From Flavobacterium odoriferum (lineage in GTDB: Bacteria; Bacteroidota; Bacteroidia; Flavobacteriales; Flavobacteriaceae), in contig NZ_JAMKFA010000007.1 of assembly GCF_025499515.1 (NCBI RefSeq), positions 206,069 through 270,068 on the forward strand: a DNA stretch of 64,000 nucleotides. The letters run 5' to 3'. The notes beneath the pieces were generated by a model. That model was not told the DNA's origin. It saw nothing but the letters and a program-made list of their open reading frames with translations, and did not search any database. The first letter of the stretch is position 1, and the number at the start of each line of letters is the position of its first letter. This document shows positions 44,321 through 53,106 of the stretch, piece after piece. The position numbers and the translations under genes are program-made.

Positions 44321-45605
44321 ATAGTTCATTAGCCACTTCTTCAATAGCTTTTATAGTAAAATCTAAATCTTTATAAGATAATGCATCTGTAATAAACCAT
44401 GTTTCGTAGGCAGATGGTGCAATATAAACTCCTCTATTTAACAAGCCGTGGAAGAACTTCTTAAACGTTTCGTTATCTCCGTTTTTAGCAGTTTCAAAAT
44501 CAAAAACAGGATTTGCATCAAAATGTACTGAAATCATAGAACCTACTCTATTTATAGTAAATTGAATATTTGCTTCGGTTAAAACTGTATGGATTCCTTT
44601 TTCTAAATATGCAGTTTTTTGATCTAAACGATTAAAAATTTCAGCATCAGAATTTAACGCTTTCAACATTTCAAATCCAGCTGCCATAGCTAATGGATTT
44701 CCTGACAGTGTTCCAGCTTGGTATACAGGTCCTAATGGCGCAAGATAATTCATAATTTCTTCTCTCGCAGCAAAAGCACCAACTGGCAAACCACCACCAA
44801 TTACTTTTCCAAAACAAACAATATCGGCTTGAATGTCATACAATTCTTGAGCACCACCTTTTGCTAAGCGAAATCCGGTCATAACTTCATCAAAGATAAG
44901 CATTGCCTCGTTTTCTGAACAAACTGCTCTTAATGCCTCTAAAAATCCTTTTGCAGGTGGAATACATCCCATATTTCCGGCAACAGGTTCTATAATTATT
45001 GCAGCAATTTCATTTTTATTAGCTTCAAATAATGCTTTCACATTTTCGATGTCATTATAATTAGCCAATAATGTATCTTTTGCTGTTCCTTCTGTTACCC
45101 CAGGGCTATTTGGCACACCAAAAGTACTTAATCCACTTCCAGCTGCGATTAAAAACGAATCTGAATGACCGTGGTAACAACCCGAAAACTTTATAATTTT
45201 ATCACGCTTTGTGTAACCTCGAGCCAAGCGAATCGCACTCATACAAGCTTCTGTGCCTGAATTCACAAATCTAATTTTATCAATATTTGGAACCATTGAA
45301 ACTGCTAATTCTGCGATTTGCGTTTCTAATTCTGTTGGCATACCAAAAGAAGTTCCTTTTTTTGCTTTTTCAATAACTGCATTAACCACTGGGTCGTATG
45401 CGTGACCTAATATCATTGGTCCCCAAGAGTTGATGTAATCAATTAAACGATTTCCATCTTCATCATATAAATAGGCTCCTTTTGCCTCTTTTACAAAAAT
45501 TGGTGTTCCTCCTACTCCTTTAAATGCTCTAACTGGCGAGTTTACACCACCAGGAATTACTTTATTTGCGGCAACAAATAATTCACTACTTCTTTTATAT
45601 AACAT
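44319..45605 (-). CDS. hemL: Glutamate-1-semialdehyde 2,1-aminomutase
   Basis: 428 residues. A PLP enzyme giving 5-aminolevulinate for heme in the C5 pathway. [22 protein letters not shown] at the start, [43 protein letters not shown] and the PLP lysine K267 in [16 protein letters not shown]. It begins at the last base of the glucosaminidase stop (TAATG), so the two are likely coupled. No other hem gene is present here. Confidence 0.97.
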   Translation of the reverse strand: MLYKRSSELFVAANKVIPGGVNSPVRAFKGVGGTPIFVKEAKGAYLYDEDGNRLIDYINSWGPMILGHAYDPVVNAVIEKAKKGTSFGMPTELETQIAELAVSMVPNIDKIRFVNSGTEACMSAIRLARGYTKRDKIIKFSGCYHGHSDSFLIAAGSGLSTFGVPNSPGVTEGTAKDTLLANYNDIENVKALFEANKNEIAAIIIEPVAGNMGCIPPAKGFLEALRAVCSENEAMLIFDEVMTGFRLAKGGAQELYDIQADIVCFGKVIGGGLPVGAFAAREEIMNYLAPLGPVYQAGTLSGNPLAMAAGFEMLKALNSDAEIFNRLDQKTAYLEKGIHTVLTEANIQFTINRVGSMISVHFDANPVFDFETAKNGDNETFKKFFHGLLNRGVYIAPSAYETWFITDALSYKDLDFTIKAIEEVANEL

Positions 45606-46465
45606 TACTTGATTTTTATTTTTTGACCAATATTAATGGCATTATCTGAAATATCGTTAAGTTTTTTTAAATCTTCAACAGAAAGATTAAACTTTTTTGA
45701 CAACGAATACAATGTATCGCCTTGCTGAATGGTGTATAATCCTTCTGAAATTTCAACCAAAGGGTCTTTTTTAGCAGGGACATAATTACGACTTAATACT
45801 TCGTTATCGTATTTATACAATTCAAATCGTTCAATTAATCCAATTAATTTATCTGGATACTTTTTATCGGTTGCATACCCTGCATCTTTTAATCCTTTTG
45901 CCCATGATTCATAGTCGCCTTTATCTAATTTGAAAAGGTTTGAATAACGACTTCTAGAGGTTAAAAAATACGAATGATCTCTGTATGATTCTGATGGATG
46001 ATTATATTTTCTAAAACATTCTTGAGCTGCATCGTCATCGTGTTTTACACTTTCACCTGTCCAACCCGTATGACATTTTATTCCGAAATGATTATTTGCA
46101 GATTGTGCTAATTTTCCTTTTCCCGCACCTGATTCTAAAATTCCTTGTGCTAGAGTTATACTTGCTGGAATTCCGTGTTCTTTCATGTTGTTTTTAGCAA
46201 TTTCTTGAAAGTTAGAAATATACAATTTGATTTCTTCTTCGTATGTTCTTACATTAGAAGTTGCTTCTAATTGCACCTCTTTCCCATCATTACTTGAATT
46301 TGTTTTTGGGGCATTCGTAGTCGTTTTTGGAGTGTTTTGAACAACTGGTTTTTTAGTCGTTGTTGTTTTAGGTTTTGACTTTGAAGTTGTACGAACAACA
46401 GGTCGTGTACTGTTACAACTTGCCATCAAAATAATTGTCAGTAATAAGGCAATTTTCTTAATCAT
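45605..46465 (-). CDS. LysM glucosaminidase lipoprotein
   Basis: 286 residues. Lipobox ILMASC (cysteine about 17). A Thr/Lys-rich linker, then an N-acetylglucosaminidase (Flagellar FlgJ/LytD type) domain at about 75-225: [30 protein letters not shown] with catalytic Glu in [31 protein letters not shown]-terminal LysM domain (about 240-286; [27 protein letters not shown]) binds peptidoglycan. It cuts cell-wall glycan strands from the outer membrane side of the periplasm. 8-bp overlap with the upstream PLP enzyme gene. Confidence 0.93.
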   Translation of the reverse strand: MIKKIALLLTIILMASCNSTRPVVRTTSKSKPKTTTTKKPVVQNTPKTTTNAPKTNSSNDGKEVQLEATSNVRTYEEEIKLYISNFQEIAKNNMKEHGIPASITLAQGILESGAGKGKLAQSANNHFGIKCHTGWTGESVKHDDDAAQECFRKYNHPSESYRDHSYFLTSRSRYSNLFKLDKGDYESWAKGLKDAGYATDKKYPDKLIGLIERFELYKYDNEVLSRNYVPAKKDPLVEISEGLYTIQQGDTLYSLSKKFNLSVEDLKKLNDISDNAINIGQKIKIK

Positions 46466-47369
46466 TATATTGTATTGTTTCTTTGTTTTTCTTTCTTAAT
46501 AAATCGTTCATTCCTGATATTCCTTGCAAACCTCCAGTGTGGATTGCTAAAATTTTCGAATGTGCAGGAAAATAATCTTTTTGGATTAAATCCAATATTC
46601 CAAACATCATTTTTCCAGTGTAAATAGGGTCTAACGAAATATTTGTTTGTTGATGAAATATATTCAAAAACCGAATTAACTCGTCAGAAACTTTTCCATA
46701 ACCGCCAAAATTATACTCGCAATTTATGTTCCAATTTTCTTTCTGCACAAAATTACGAATTACATCAGATAAAAAACCACCTTTTAAAGAAGAAAATCCA
46801 ATAATTTCTTGTGTAGCGTTTGCTGAATTGATAATTCCTGAAATCGTTCCGCCAGTTCCCATCGCACAACAAACAAAATCAAATGTAGATTTATCTTTTG
46901 CGGTTAAAATTTCTTCACAACCTTTTATTGCTAATTGATTAGTCCCTCCTTCTGGAATTAAGTAAAAATCACCGTACAAATCATGTAAACTTTCTACAAA
47001 TTTTTTATCTGATTTGTCTCGATATGTTGTTCGATCCACAAAGTGAAATCGCATTCCATTTTGTTGTGCAAATGCTAAAGATGGGTTTTCCTGAACTTTA
47101 TCAATCAATTCCTCTCCACGAATTACGCCAATAGTTTCAAAACCAAAGGCTACTCCTGCTCCTGCAACAGCGACAATATGATTAGAAAAAGCACCCCCAA
47201 AAGTAAGTATTTTTTTGAATCCTAATTTTTTAGCTTCTTCCAAATTGTATTTCAACTTTCGGAATTTATTACCTGAAATTATGGGATGCAGTAAATCTTC
47301 TCTTTTAATGTAGAGTTCAATTCCGTTTGGAAAAACCATTTCGATTTTCTGATTTTGACTTTTTTCCAT
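46458..47369 (-). CDS. ACC deaminase / D-cysteine desulfhydrase family PLP enzyme
   Basis: 303 residues. Fold-type II PLP protein: PLP lysine in ISGNKFRKLKYNLEEAK, ILTFGGAFSNHIVAVAGAG, phosphate loop CCAMGTGGTISGIINS, LAIHTGGLQGISGM at the end. Members deaminate 1-aminocyclopropane-1-carboxylate or desulfhydrate D-cysteine; I cannot separate these from motifs alone, and flavobacterial members are more often annotated as D-cysteine desulfhydrase-like. Its ATG directly follows the poly-T of the upstream terminator. First gene of an overlapping trio with the glucosaminidase and hemL. Confidence 0.87.
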   Translation of the reverse strand: MEKSQNQKIEMVFPNGIELYIKREDLLHPIISGNKFRKLKYNLEEAKKLGFKKILTFGGAFSNHIVAVAGAGVAFGFETIGVIRGEELIDKVQENPSLAFAQQNGMRFHFVDRTTYRDKSDKKFVESLHDLYGDFYLIPEGGTNQLAIKGCEEILTAKDKSTFDFVCCAMGTGGTISGIINSANATQEIIGFSSLKGGFLSDVIRNFVQKENWNINCEYNFGGYGKVSDELIRFLNIFHQQTNISLDPIYTGKMMFGILDLIQKDYFPAHSKILAIHTGGLQGISGMNDLLRKKNKETIQYND

Positions 47370-47398
47370 AAAAAAAGCAGCTTGAATAAGCTGCTTTC
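47370..47398 (-). terminator. Terminator touching the next gene's start codon
   Basis: Minus strand AAAGCAGCTT-ATTC-AAGCTGCTTT plus a T run ending at the ACC deaminase-like ATG (47367-47369). A TATATTTG box (47398-47405) lies just before the hairpin, but without a -33 TTG at normal distance. Confidence 0.85.
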
Positions 47399-47418
47399 AA
47401 ATATACTACAATATGTGT

Positions 47419-49308
47419 TTATTTTTTATAAATAGATACTTTTTTACTTACATTAATATTATCTGCAGTAGTTGCTTTTACAACGTAAACACCATCACTT
47501 AAAGCTCCTGTAGCAAATTGATAAGAATCATTATTACCTAAATTTTCTTTATTTAAAATTAATTTACCTGTAATATCATATAATGTAATTGATTTAATAT
47601 CTTTTTTATATGTATTTAAAATGGTTAACATTCCTTGTTCATTATTTTGAACAACAGCAAACATATTATTCGCCTCATCTGGAGTTGTTAAAGTTCCTCC
47701 CGTATTTTTAAATGTAATTTCAAATCTTGTTTTATTATCCCCTGCAGGTAAAGTCATATCAAAAACTCCATTCTTAATATCATAATAAATATCCGTTAAT
47801 TTATCATGAATAAACACTTCGTCAGATAGATCAAACCCATATAAATATTCTGACACCCTAACTTGAAAACGTGTTTGTGAATCACATCTAAACCCGATTG
47901 GATAACCTTTATCAATATCAAAAGAAGTTAATGAAGTTCTAAATTCATTAGTTGTTCCCTCTAAAACTTGATAAAAACTAATTGGATTAGCAGCATTGAC
48001 TCCTGGAGTATCAGCTCCTTTTTCAAAACCATCAGAATAGCCATTTGCAAATCCTAATCTATTAAAAAGATAACCTCCATCATTTATGAATGCAACCAAA
48101 GCTATTTGTGGTGCGTAATAATTCACACGTTGTGTGGTGTAGTCTGTACCCGCAACATTAGGAATTTCATCATAAAACAAATCACTATCAATAGAAGAAC
48201 TTTCAGTTGTGCTTCTTGCTAAAGGAGTTGCATCTACATCTGTTTCTCGTCTAAAAACGCGATATGAATTTCGCATTGTAGCTGTACCTGCTCCATCACC
48301 TCTAACCATAAAACCTTGACCAATAGGCGTAAATCTTAAGTGTAAATTTGCTGTTCCTGCAGGAACTAAATTAACATTATAAGTACCATCTCCATTATAA
48401 TTCCAAAAATCTGCTGGAGTATAGCCCGAACCTGGAGTGTATGTTCCATATCCACCTTCATATTGATTTAAGTAATGTGAATTAACAGCAACTTGTTCCC
48501 AAAAATATGCTGTCCCATCAATTGAAGTATTGTTTAACCCAACATCGTCAGCCGTTCCCCACAACAAATCAGGACCTGGAGCATTAGCTCTCAAATACAT
48601 ATTCAAATCAACCGCACTTGGATAAGGATTACCTACTAATGTGAAATTTCCATTAGAAACCGCCACAGAAATAGTACCATCGTTTGGTTTTCCTCTAAAA
48701 TCGTAACGTTGTCTGCTTCCTGTATTATTTTGAACATTTTCTGCTACTTGTGCAATTGTATTATCGGTTCCAGAAGTTCCTTTCATAGTAAAACCTTCAC
48801 CCACATTAATTGTAGATGCAGAACCTACAGAAACCCATTGTGCATAGGTAGATGAAGTTATAAATTTCCATATCCAATAAGGCGCAATAGCCAAAGGATT
48901 TGATGTTCCATTGTAATTTGAAGTTGGTAAAATAGTTGCAGCAGTACTAGCTGTTAAACCAGTTGGTCTATACAATCTTGTAATTCCAAAAGGATTATTA
49001 CCTGCAGCAGCTAATGGAGCTCCTACTGGTGAACACCAATAGTTGTATTGAAAATTGTTAACTGTTCCTTCTTGAAACACAGACAAATCTCCTGCTCCTG
49101 CATTTGCTCCTGCTCCTGTTCCACCTTGCAATAGTTGAGAAGTGTTTCTCAAATAAAAATTACCTGTACCTTGTATGTTTACATCTTGAGTTACATACAT
49201 GTACTGATTATTCATAAATACATAACTCCCAGGAGATACATACATTTGAGCATTAGCCATTGATGCTAATCCAAAAAAAGCGACAAACGAAAGTATTTTT
49301 CTTTTCAT
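47419..49308 (-). CDS. T9SS type A sorted secreted protein
   Basis: 629 residues. Signal peptide (ILSFVAFFGLASMANAQ). A large beta-rich region with FQEGTVNNFQYNYWCSPVGAPLAAAGNNPFGITRLY and NGNFTLVGNPYPSAVDLNMYL is a module common in flavobacterial surface proteins and is also present in the adhesin at 53107. The C-terminal 80 residues (MFAVVQNNEQGMLTILNTYKK, ITLYDITGKLI, SDGVYVVKATTADNINVSKKVSIYKK) are a Por secretion type A sorting domain, so it crosses the outer membrane by T9SS. Ligand unknown. Confidence 0.88.
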   Translation of the reverse strand: MKRKILSFVAFFGLASMANAQMYVSPGSYVFMNNQYMYVTQDVNIQGTGNFYLRNTSQLLQGGTGAGANAGAGDLSVFQEGTVNNFQYNYWCSPVGAPLAAAGNNPFGITRLYRPTGLTASTAATILPTSNYNGTSNPLAIAPYWIWKFITSSTYAQWVSVGSASTINVGEGFTMKGTSGTDNTIAQVAENVQNNTGSRQRYDFRGKPNDGTISVAVSNGNFTLVGNPYPSAVDLNMYLRANAPGPDLLWGTADDVGLNNTSIDGTAYFWEQVAVNSHYLNQYEGGYGTYTPGSGYTPADFWNYNGDGTYNVNLVPAGTANLHLRFTPIGQGFMVRGDGAGTATMRNSYRVFRRETDVDATPLARSTTESSSIDSDLFYDEIPNVAGTDYTTQRVNYYAPQIALVAFINDGGYLFNRLGFANGYSDGFEKGADTPGVNAANPISFYQVLEGTTNEFRTSLTSFDIDKGYPIGFRCDSQTRFQVRVSEYLYGFDLSDEVFIHDKLTDIYYDIKNGVFDMTLPAGDNKTRFEITFKNTGGTLTTPDEANNMFAVVQNNEQGMLTILNTYKKDIKSITLYDITGKLILNKENLGNNDSYQFATGALSDGVYVVKATTADNINVSKKVSIYKK

Positions 49309-49337
49309 AATCTAATAGTTTAGACTTTGTTAAGTTA

Positions 49338-49367
49338 CAAATATATTAATAAAAAATTATTTAACAA
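49338..49367 (-). promoter_or_regulatory. Promoter of the T9SS cargo gene
   Basis: Minus strand -7 TATATTTG (49338-49345), -33 TTG (49365-49367), spacing 19 bp; 30 nt before the ATG. Confidence 0.75.
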
Positions 49368-49393
49368 CAATTCAAAGTTTTTTTCTTAAAATT

Positions 49394-49422
49394 TTGTTAT
49401 AATAAATATTTACGTAATTTTG
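49394..49422 (+). promoter_or_regulatory. Promoter of the first tandem surface protein gene
   Basis: -33 TTG (49394-49396), -7 TAATTTTG (49415-49422), spacing 18 bp. Confidence 0.72.
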
Positions 49423-49474
49423 TCGCATATAGATTTACAAAAAACAAAAAAACAAAATACAAACCCCTACTACT

Positions 49475-51157
49475 ATGGAAGTTAAAAAATTACTTTTAGC
49501 CGCATTATTTTGCAGTGCATACTCGTTTGCTCAAGTTGGTGTGGGCACTACTGCGCCAGCTGGAGCATTGGACATTTCATCAACAACACAAGGTATGATA
49601 CCTCCAAGAGTTGCACTAACCGCATTAAATGTTGAAGCACCTGTAGTTAACCCTCAAGGTGGCGGACTTGTTCCCGGAACTCTAGTATGGAACACAAACA
49701 CCAATGGTGTTATCCCTAACAATGTTTCTCCTGGAATGTATTATTGGAATGGAACACGATGGGTTTCATTAGCTGGTTCTCCGGGAGGATTAGATTGGTC
49801 TATTATTGGAAATGGAGGAATTGATGGCGGTATAACCGGAACAACGACTCCTTTGGTAGCTGCAACACAAGGAACACACTTTGTAGGAACCTATGATGCT
49901 ACTAATTTTGACATTAGAACTTCTGGATTACATGCAGCCAGAGTTTCACAATTTGGAGAGTTTTTTATTGGAGGATTAGAAACTGTTTTGCCTGGCGATT
50001 TAATGAATGGTATCTCTGAAGGAAATGCCGCTTTCCCATGGGCAGTTAATGGTTATACGGATCAAGATGGAGCTGGAGTTTATGGCCAAGTAACTGGAGG
50101 AACAACATTATTTGCAGGAGTTCAAGGAGAATATAACGGAACAAATGCAAATGGAGCAGGTGTTAGAGGACTTATAAATAATACTACACCTGGCACAGAT
50201 TTTAATACAATTATAGCTGGAGTTTCAGGAGATGGTGCTATAACAGCTGCAAGCGCTGGAACTTATAAATTTGGTGTTATTGGTAGAGGTGGTCTTACAA
50301 CAAGAAGCGGAGGTGTTTTTGGTGATGATTTTGGATTTGGTAGAGCAGCGCTTGGGTATTTTAGTAGTGGAGGTAATGATTTTGGAGTTTATGCATTTGG
50401 GACGACAAGAGCTAACGGAATAGCAGGAGGAAGAACAGCAACATCAAATTTTATTGATACTTCTATAGGTTTAGGTGTATACGGTGGTGTAGTAGGTGGT
50501 TGGATAAGAGGTTATGAATATGGTCAGATTTCTAAAGGCGATCGATTTGCTAATTATTCGTTAGGAAAAAATATTACAAATGAATCATTTATTGTTTTAG
50601 ATAAAAAAAATGATGGTTCAAAATCAGTTTCTTACGCATCTACATCCATGAATTTAGATATTCAAGATAAAGGAGTTGGAAAATTAGCAAATGGGGAATC
50701 TTATATTTCTTTCAATAAAAACTATTCTGAAATTATTGACGAATCTAAACCTATAATTGTTACAATTACTCCTATCGGTGAAAGTAAAGGTGTTCACATA
50801 GTTTCTGTTGATAAAAATGGTTTTTCAATTAAAGAAAACAATAACGGAAACTCAAATATTAATTTTAATTGGATTGCGATTGCAGAGAAAAATTCTAAGT
50901 TTGAACCAGTTTCTAGCGAAATACTTACAAAAGATTATGATAAAAATTTAGATTTGTTAATGCATAATGACGAACTTGATGGAGGCTTAGGTATTTGGAG
51001 TGAAAATGGAGAAGTAAAATTCGGTACCAATGCTCCGATAAGCCCTGAAAAAATTAAAAGAATGAACGAAACTAAAGAAGCAAAAAGACCAGGTGAAAGA
51101 ACAAAAAAGAAAGAAAATCTAAGAGCTTCTCAAATCAAAGAGATTACTAAAAAATAA
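49475..51157 (+). CDS. Secreted tail-fibre-like protein, tandem paralogue 1
   Basis: 560 residues. Signal peptide (KLLLAALFCSAYSFAQ) then VGVGTTAPAGALDISS, IPPRVALTA, VVNPQGGGLVPGTLVWNT and MYYWNGTRWVSLAGSPGG, a conserved N-terminal head (about 18-115). The middle (about 120-330) is rich in G, A and short repeats like GVYGQVTGG, reminiscent of phage fibre stalks. A second globular part (about 385-510) holds KLANGESYISFNKNYSEII, SKGVHIVSVDKNGFSIKENNNGNSNINFNWIAIAE. The C-terminus is K/E-rich with no Por sorting motif. Function unknown; about the same plan as the gene that follows it. Confidence 0.72.
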   Translation: MEVKKLLLAALFCSAYSFAQVGVGTTAPAGALDISSTTQGMIPPRVALTALNVEAPVVNPQGGGLVPGTLVWNTNTNGVIPNNVSPGMYYWNGTRWVSLAGSPGGLDWSIIGNGGIDGGITGTTTPLVAATQGTHFVGTYDATNFDIRTSGLHAARVSQFGEFFIGGLETVLPGDLMNGISEGNAAFPWAVNGYTDQDGAGVYGQVTGGTTLFAGVQGEYNGTNANGAGVRGLINNTTPGTDFNTIIAGVSGDGAITAASAGTYKFGVIGRGGLTTRSGGVFGDDFGFGRAALGYFSSGGNDFGVYAFGTTRANGIAGGRTATSNFIDTSIGLGVYGGVVGGWIRGYEYGQISKGDRFANYSLGKNITNESFIVLDKKNDGSKSVSYASTSMNLDIQDKGVGKLANGESYISFNKNYSEIIDESKPIIVTITPIGESKGVHIVSVDKNGFSIKENNNGNSNINFNWIAIAEKNSKFEPVSSEILTKDYDKNLDLLMHNDELDGGLGIWSENGEVKFGTNAPISPEKIKRMNETKEAKRPGERTKKKENLRASQIKEITKK

Positions 51158-51175
51158 TTTCTACATAACGCACTC

Positions 51176-51210
51176 AAAAAGAGCTTACTAAATTAGTAAG
51201 CTCTTTTTTT
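51176..51210 (+). terminator. Terminator between the tandem paralogues
   Basis: AGAGCTTACT-AAATT-AGTAAGCTCT followed by seven T. Confidence 0.92.
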
Positions 51211-51330
51211 ATGTATTTTATCGATAAAAACTGTATTTCATCGGATTTTAAAACAAAAAAATGCTTTTGTTGTTTTTTTTTAATACTTTAACATAATTAT
51301 TAAATTATTAACAACAAACCCTTACTTGTT

Positions 51331-52875
51331 ATGAATAAAATATTACTTGTCAGTTTTTTTATGTTGCCAATTAGTTTATTAGCCCAAGTGGGAGTAGGAA
51401 CTACAACACCAGCCGGAGCATTAGACGTGTCCTCGTCAACAAATGGATTAATTCCGCCAAGAGTAGCTTTAACATCAACTATAGTTGAAGCACCCGTAGT
51501 TAATCCACAAGGAGGAGGAATAGTTGCAGGTACCGTAGTCTACAATACTGCCACAGCAGGTGTTTCACCTAACAACGTAGGTCCTGGGTTATATTTTTGG
51601 AATGGAGCAAGATGGGTAGCTTTTGCAGGTTCGCCTGGAGGATTAGATTGGTCTTTAACTGGAAATACTGGAACTGCAGCAGGGACACATTTTTTAGGAA
51701 CTACAGATAATGTTTCATTAGATTTTACAACGAATAATGTGGTTAGAGCAAGATTTGCAAACACCGGAAATTTAGGAATTAATATTGCACCAACCGCTTG
51801 GGGCAAAACAGTTTCTTATTCAAATGATGTAACCATTGACGCTTTATCGGGATATTCTGCCGTTGATGGTGGCACAGGAGTATATGCAAGATCTCAAGGC
51901 GCTAATGGTGTAGGAATGTATGCTAGCAACAATAATGCAGGTGGTTGGGGAGCCTATGGCTACAACTCAAATGCTGCCTCCGGCGTTGGAACCGTAGGAC
52001 AAAGTGCAGGAACTACAGGAACAGGAGTAGTTGGACTAGCAAATGGTACTTCTTACTCTACTTTAGTTGGCTATGCATCTGGAGTTTCTGGAACAGGTTC
52101 AATTGGTATCTATGGAATGTCAACTGGTACTGTAGGCGCACAACGTTATGGCGGTTATTTTAGCTACGACATGGACAACAATCTTGCAACAAGTGACGCT
52201 AATAGCCCATTAGCTATGTTAGCAGGACGTGATGATAATTATGTCGGATCTAATATTTATTTTGGAGGCTATTTTTCAGGAGGACAAGACACTGTTTCAA
52301 ATGCACCTTCTGGTGCAGCAACAACAAACACTGGCGGGAATACTGGAGACTACGCATATGTAGGCGCAAGATGGAATCCAGGGTCAGGTAATACAAATTA
52401 CAAAATTTTAGGAACTGGTGTAGTTTCTACTATAATTAAAGGTGAAGGTGAAAATGAACACATTATGTTTGCTCCAGAAGCCCCAGAAATTTTATTTCAA
52501 GATTTTGGAACTGCAAAATTAATTAATGGGAAAGCCGAAATAAAAATAGACCCTATTTTAGCAAAAAACATTGTTGTAAATGAAAAACACCCTCTAAAAG
52601 TATTTATTCAATTAGAAGGAGATTGTAATGGTGTTTATGTAACCAACAAATCACAAGAAGGATTTGAAGTAAAAGAACTACAAAATGGAACAAGTAATAT
52701 TTCATTTAGTTATCAAATTGTAGCTTCAAGAGCAGACAGAACTGATAGTGAAGGTAACATTCTATCAAATCACACTGATGTAAGATTACCAATTGCTCCT
52801 AAAGCAATTAAAAGAATAAAAGAAGGTGTTACTTCTACACCAAAAATAGGAAAGAAAGAAATTAGTAAAAATTAA
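51331..52875 (+). CDS. Secreted tail-fibre-like protein, tandem paralogue 2
   Basis: 514 residues, same architecture as the preceding gene: signal peptide (LLVSFFMLPISLLAQ), head VGVGTTTPAGALDVSS, IPPRVALTS, VVNPQGGGIVAGTVVYNT, GLYFWNGARWVAFAGSPGG, then a glycine/alanine-rich middle (GVYARSQGANGVGMYASNN) and a C-terminal part with AKLINGKAEIKIDPILAKNI and CNGVYVTNKSQEGFEVKELQNGTSNISFSYQIVASR. That part is common at the end of phage-like tail fibre or autotransported proteins. No T9SS sorting motif is clear; how it leaves the cell is open. Own terminator on each side, so separate transcripts. Confidence 0.72.
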   Translation: MNKILLVSFFMLPISLLAQVGVGTTTPAGALDVSSSTNGLIPPRVALTSTIVEAPVVNPQGGGIVAGTVVYNTATAGVSPNNVGPGLYFWNGARWVAFAGSPGGLDWSLTGNTGTAAGTHFLGTTDNVSLDFTTNNVVRARFANTGNLGINIAPTAWGKTVSYSNDVTIDALSGYSAVDGGTGVYARSQGANGVGMYASNNNAGGWGAYGYNSNAASGVGTVGQSAGTTGTGVVGLANGTSYSTLVGYASGVSGTGSIGIYGMSTGTVGAQRYGGYFSYDMDNNLATSDANSPLAMLAGRDDNYVGSNIYFGGYFSGGQDTVSNAPSGAATTNTGGNTGDYAYVGARWNPGSGNTNYKILGTGVVSTIIKGEGENEHIMFAPEAPEILFQDFGTAKLINGKAEIKIDPILAKNIVVNEKHPLKVFIQLEGDCNGVYVTNKSQEGFEVKELQNGTSNISFSYQIVASRADRTDSEGNILSNHTDVRLPIAPKAIKRIKEGVTSTPKIGKKEISKN

Positions 52876-52885
52876 AAATAATTTA

Positions 52886-52918
52886 AAAAGAGCTAAAATG
52901 ATTTAGCTCTTTTTTTTT
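52886..52918 (+). terminator. Terminator after paralogue 2
   Basis: AAAAGAGCTAAA-ATGA-TTTAGCTC then nine T. Confidence 0.9.
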
Positions 52919-53044
52919 ACCAAAATAGAAATAAAAATTTCTTACAAAATTTTGAATATAATTTTACTTAGCATATTTTTTATCCCTACAAACGAACAAC
53001 TTATCAACAAAATAATGTTTTCTTAACATTATTCATATTTTTTG

Positions 53045-53074
53045 TTGCTATTTAAACAAAAAAAAATATATTTG
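53045..53074 (+). promoter_or_regulatory. Promoter of the 1,831-residue adhesin
   Basis: -33 TTG (53045-53047), -7 TATATTTG (53067-53074), spacing 19 bp. The GTG at 53074 that opens the longer reading frame overlaps the -7 box, so the ATG at 53107 is the start. Confidence 0.78.
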
Positions 53075-53106
53075 TGAATAAATCTAACAACCCTAACTAT
53101 AAAACT

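Noticed and set aside
44319..47369. Trio hemL, glucosaminidase, PLP enzyme considered as a dedicated pathway
   Set aside because: The overlaps show cotranscription, but the activities do not form a pathway; likely a housekeeping operon.
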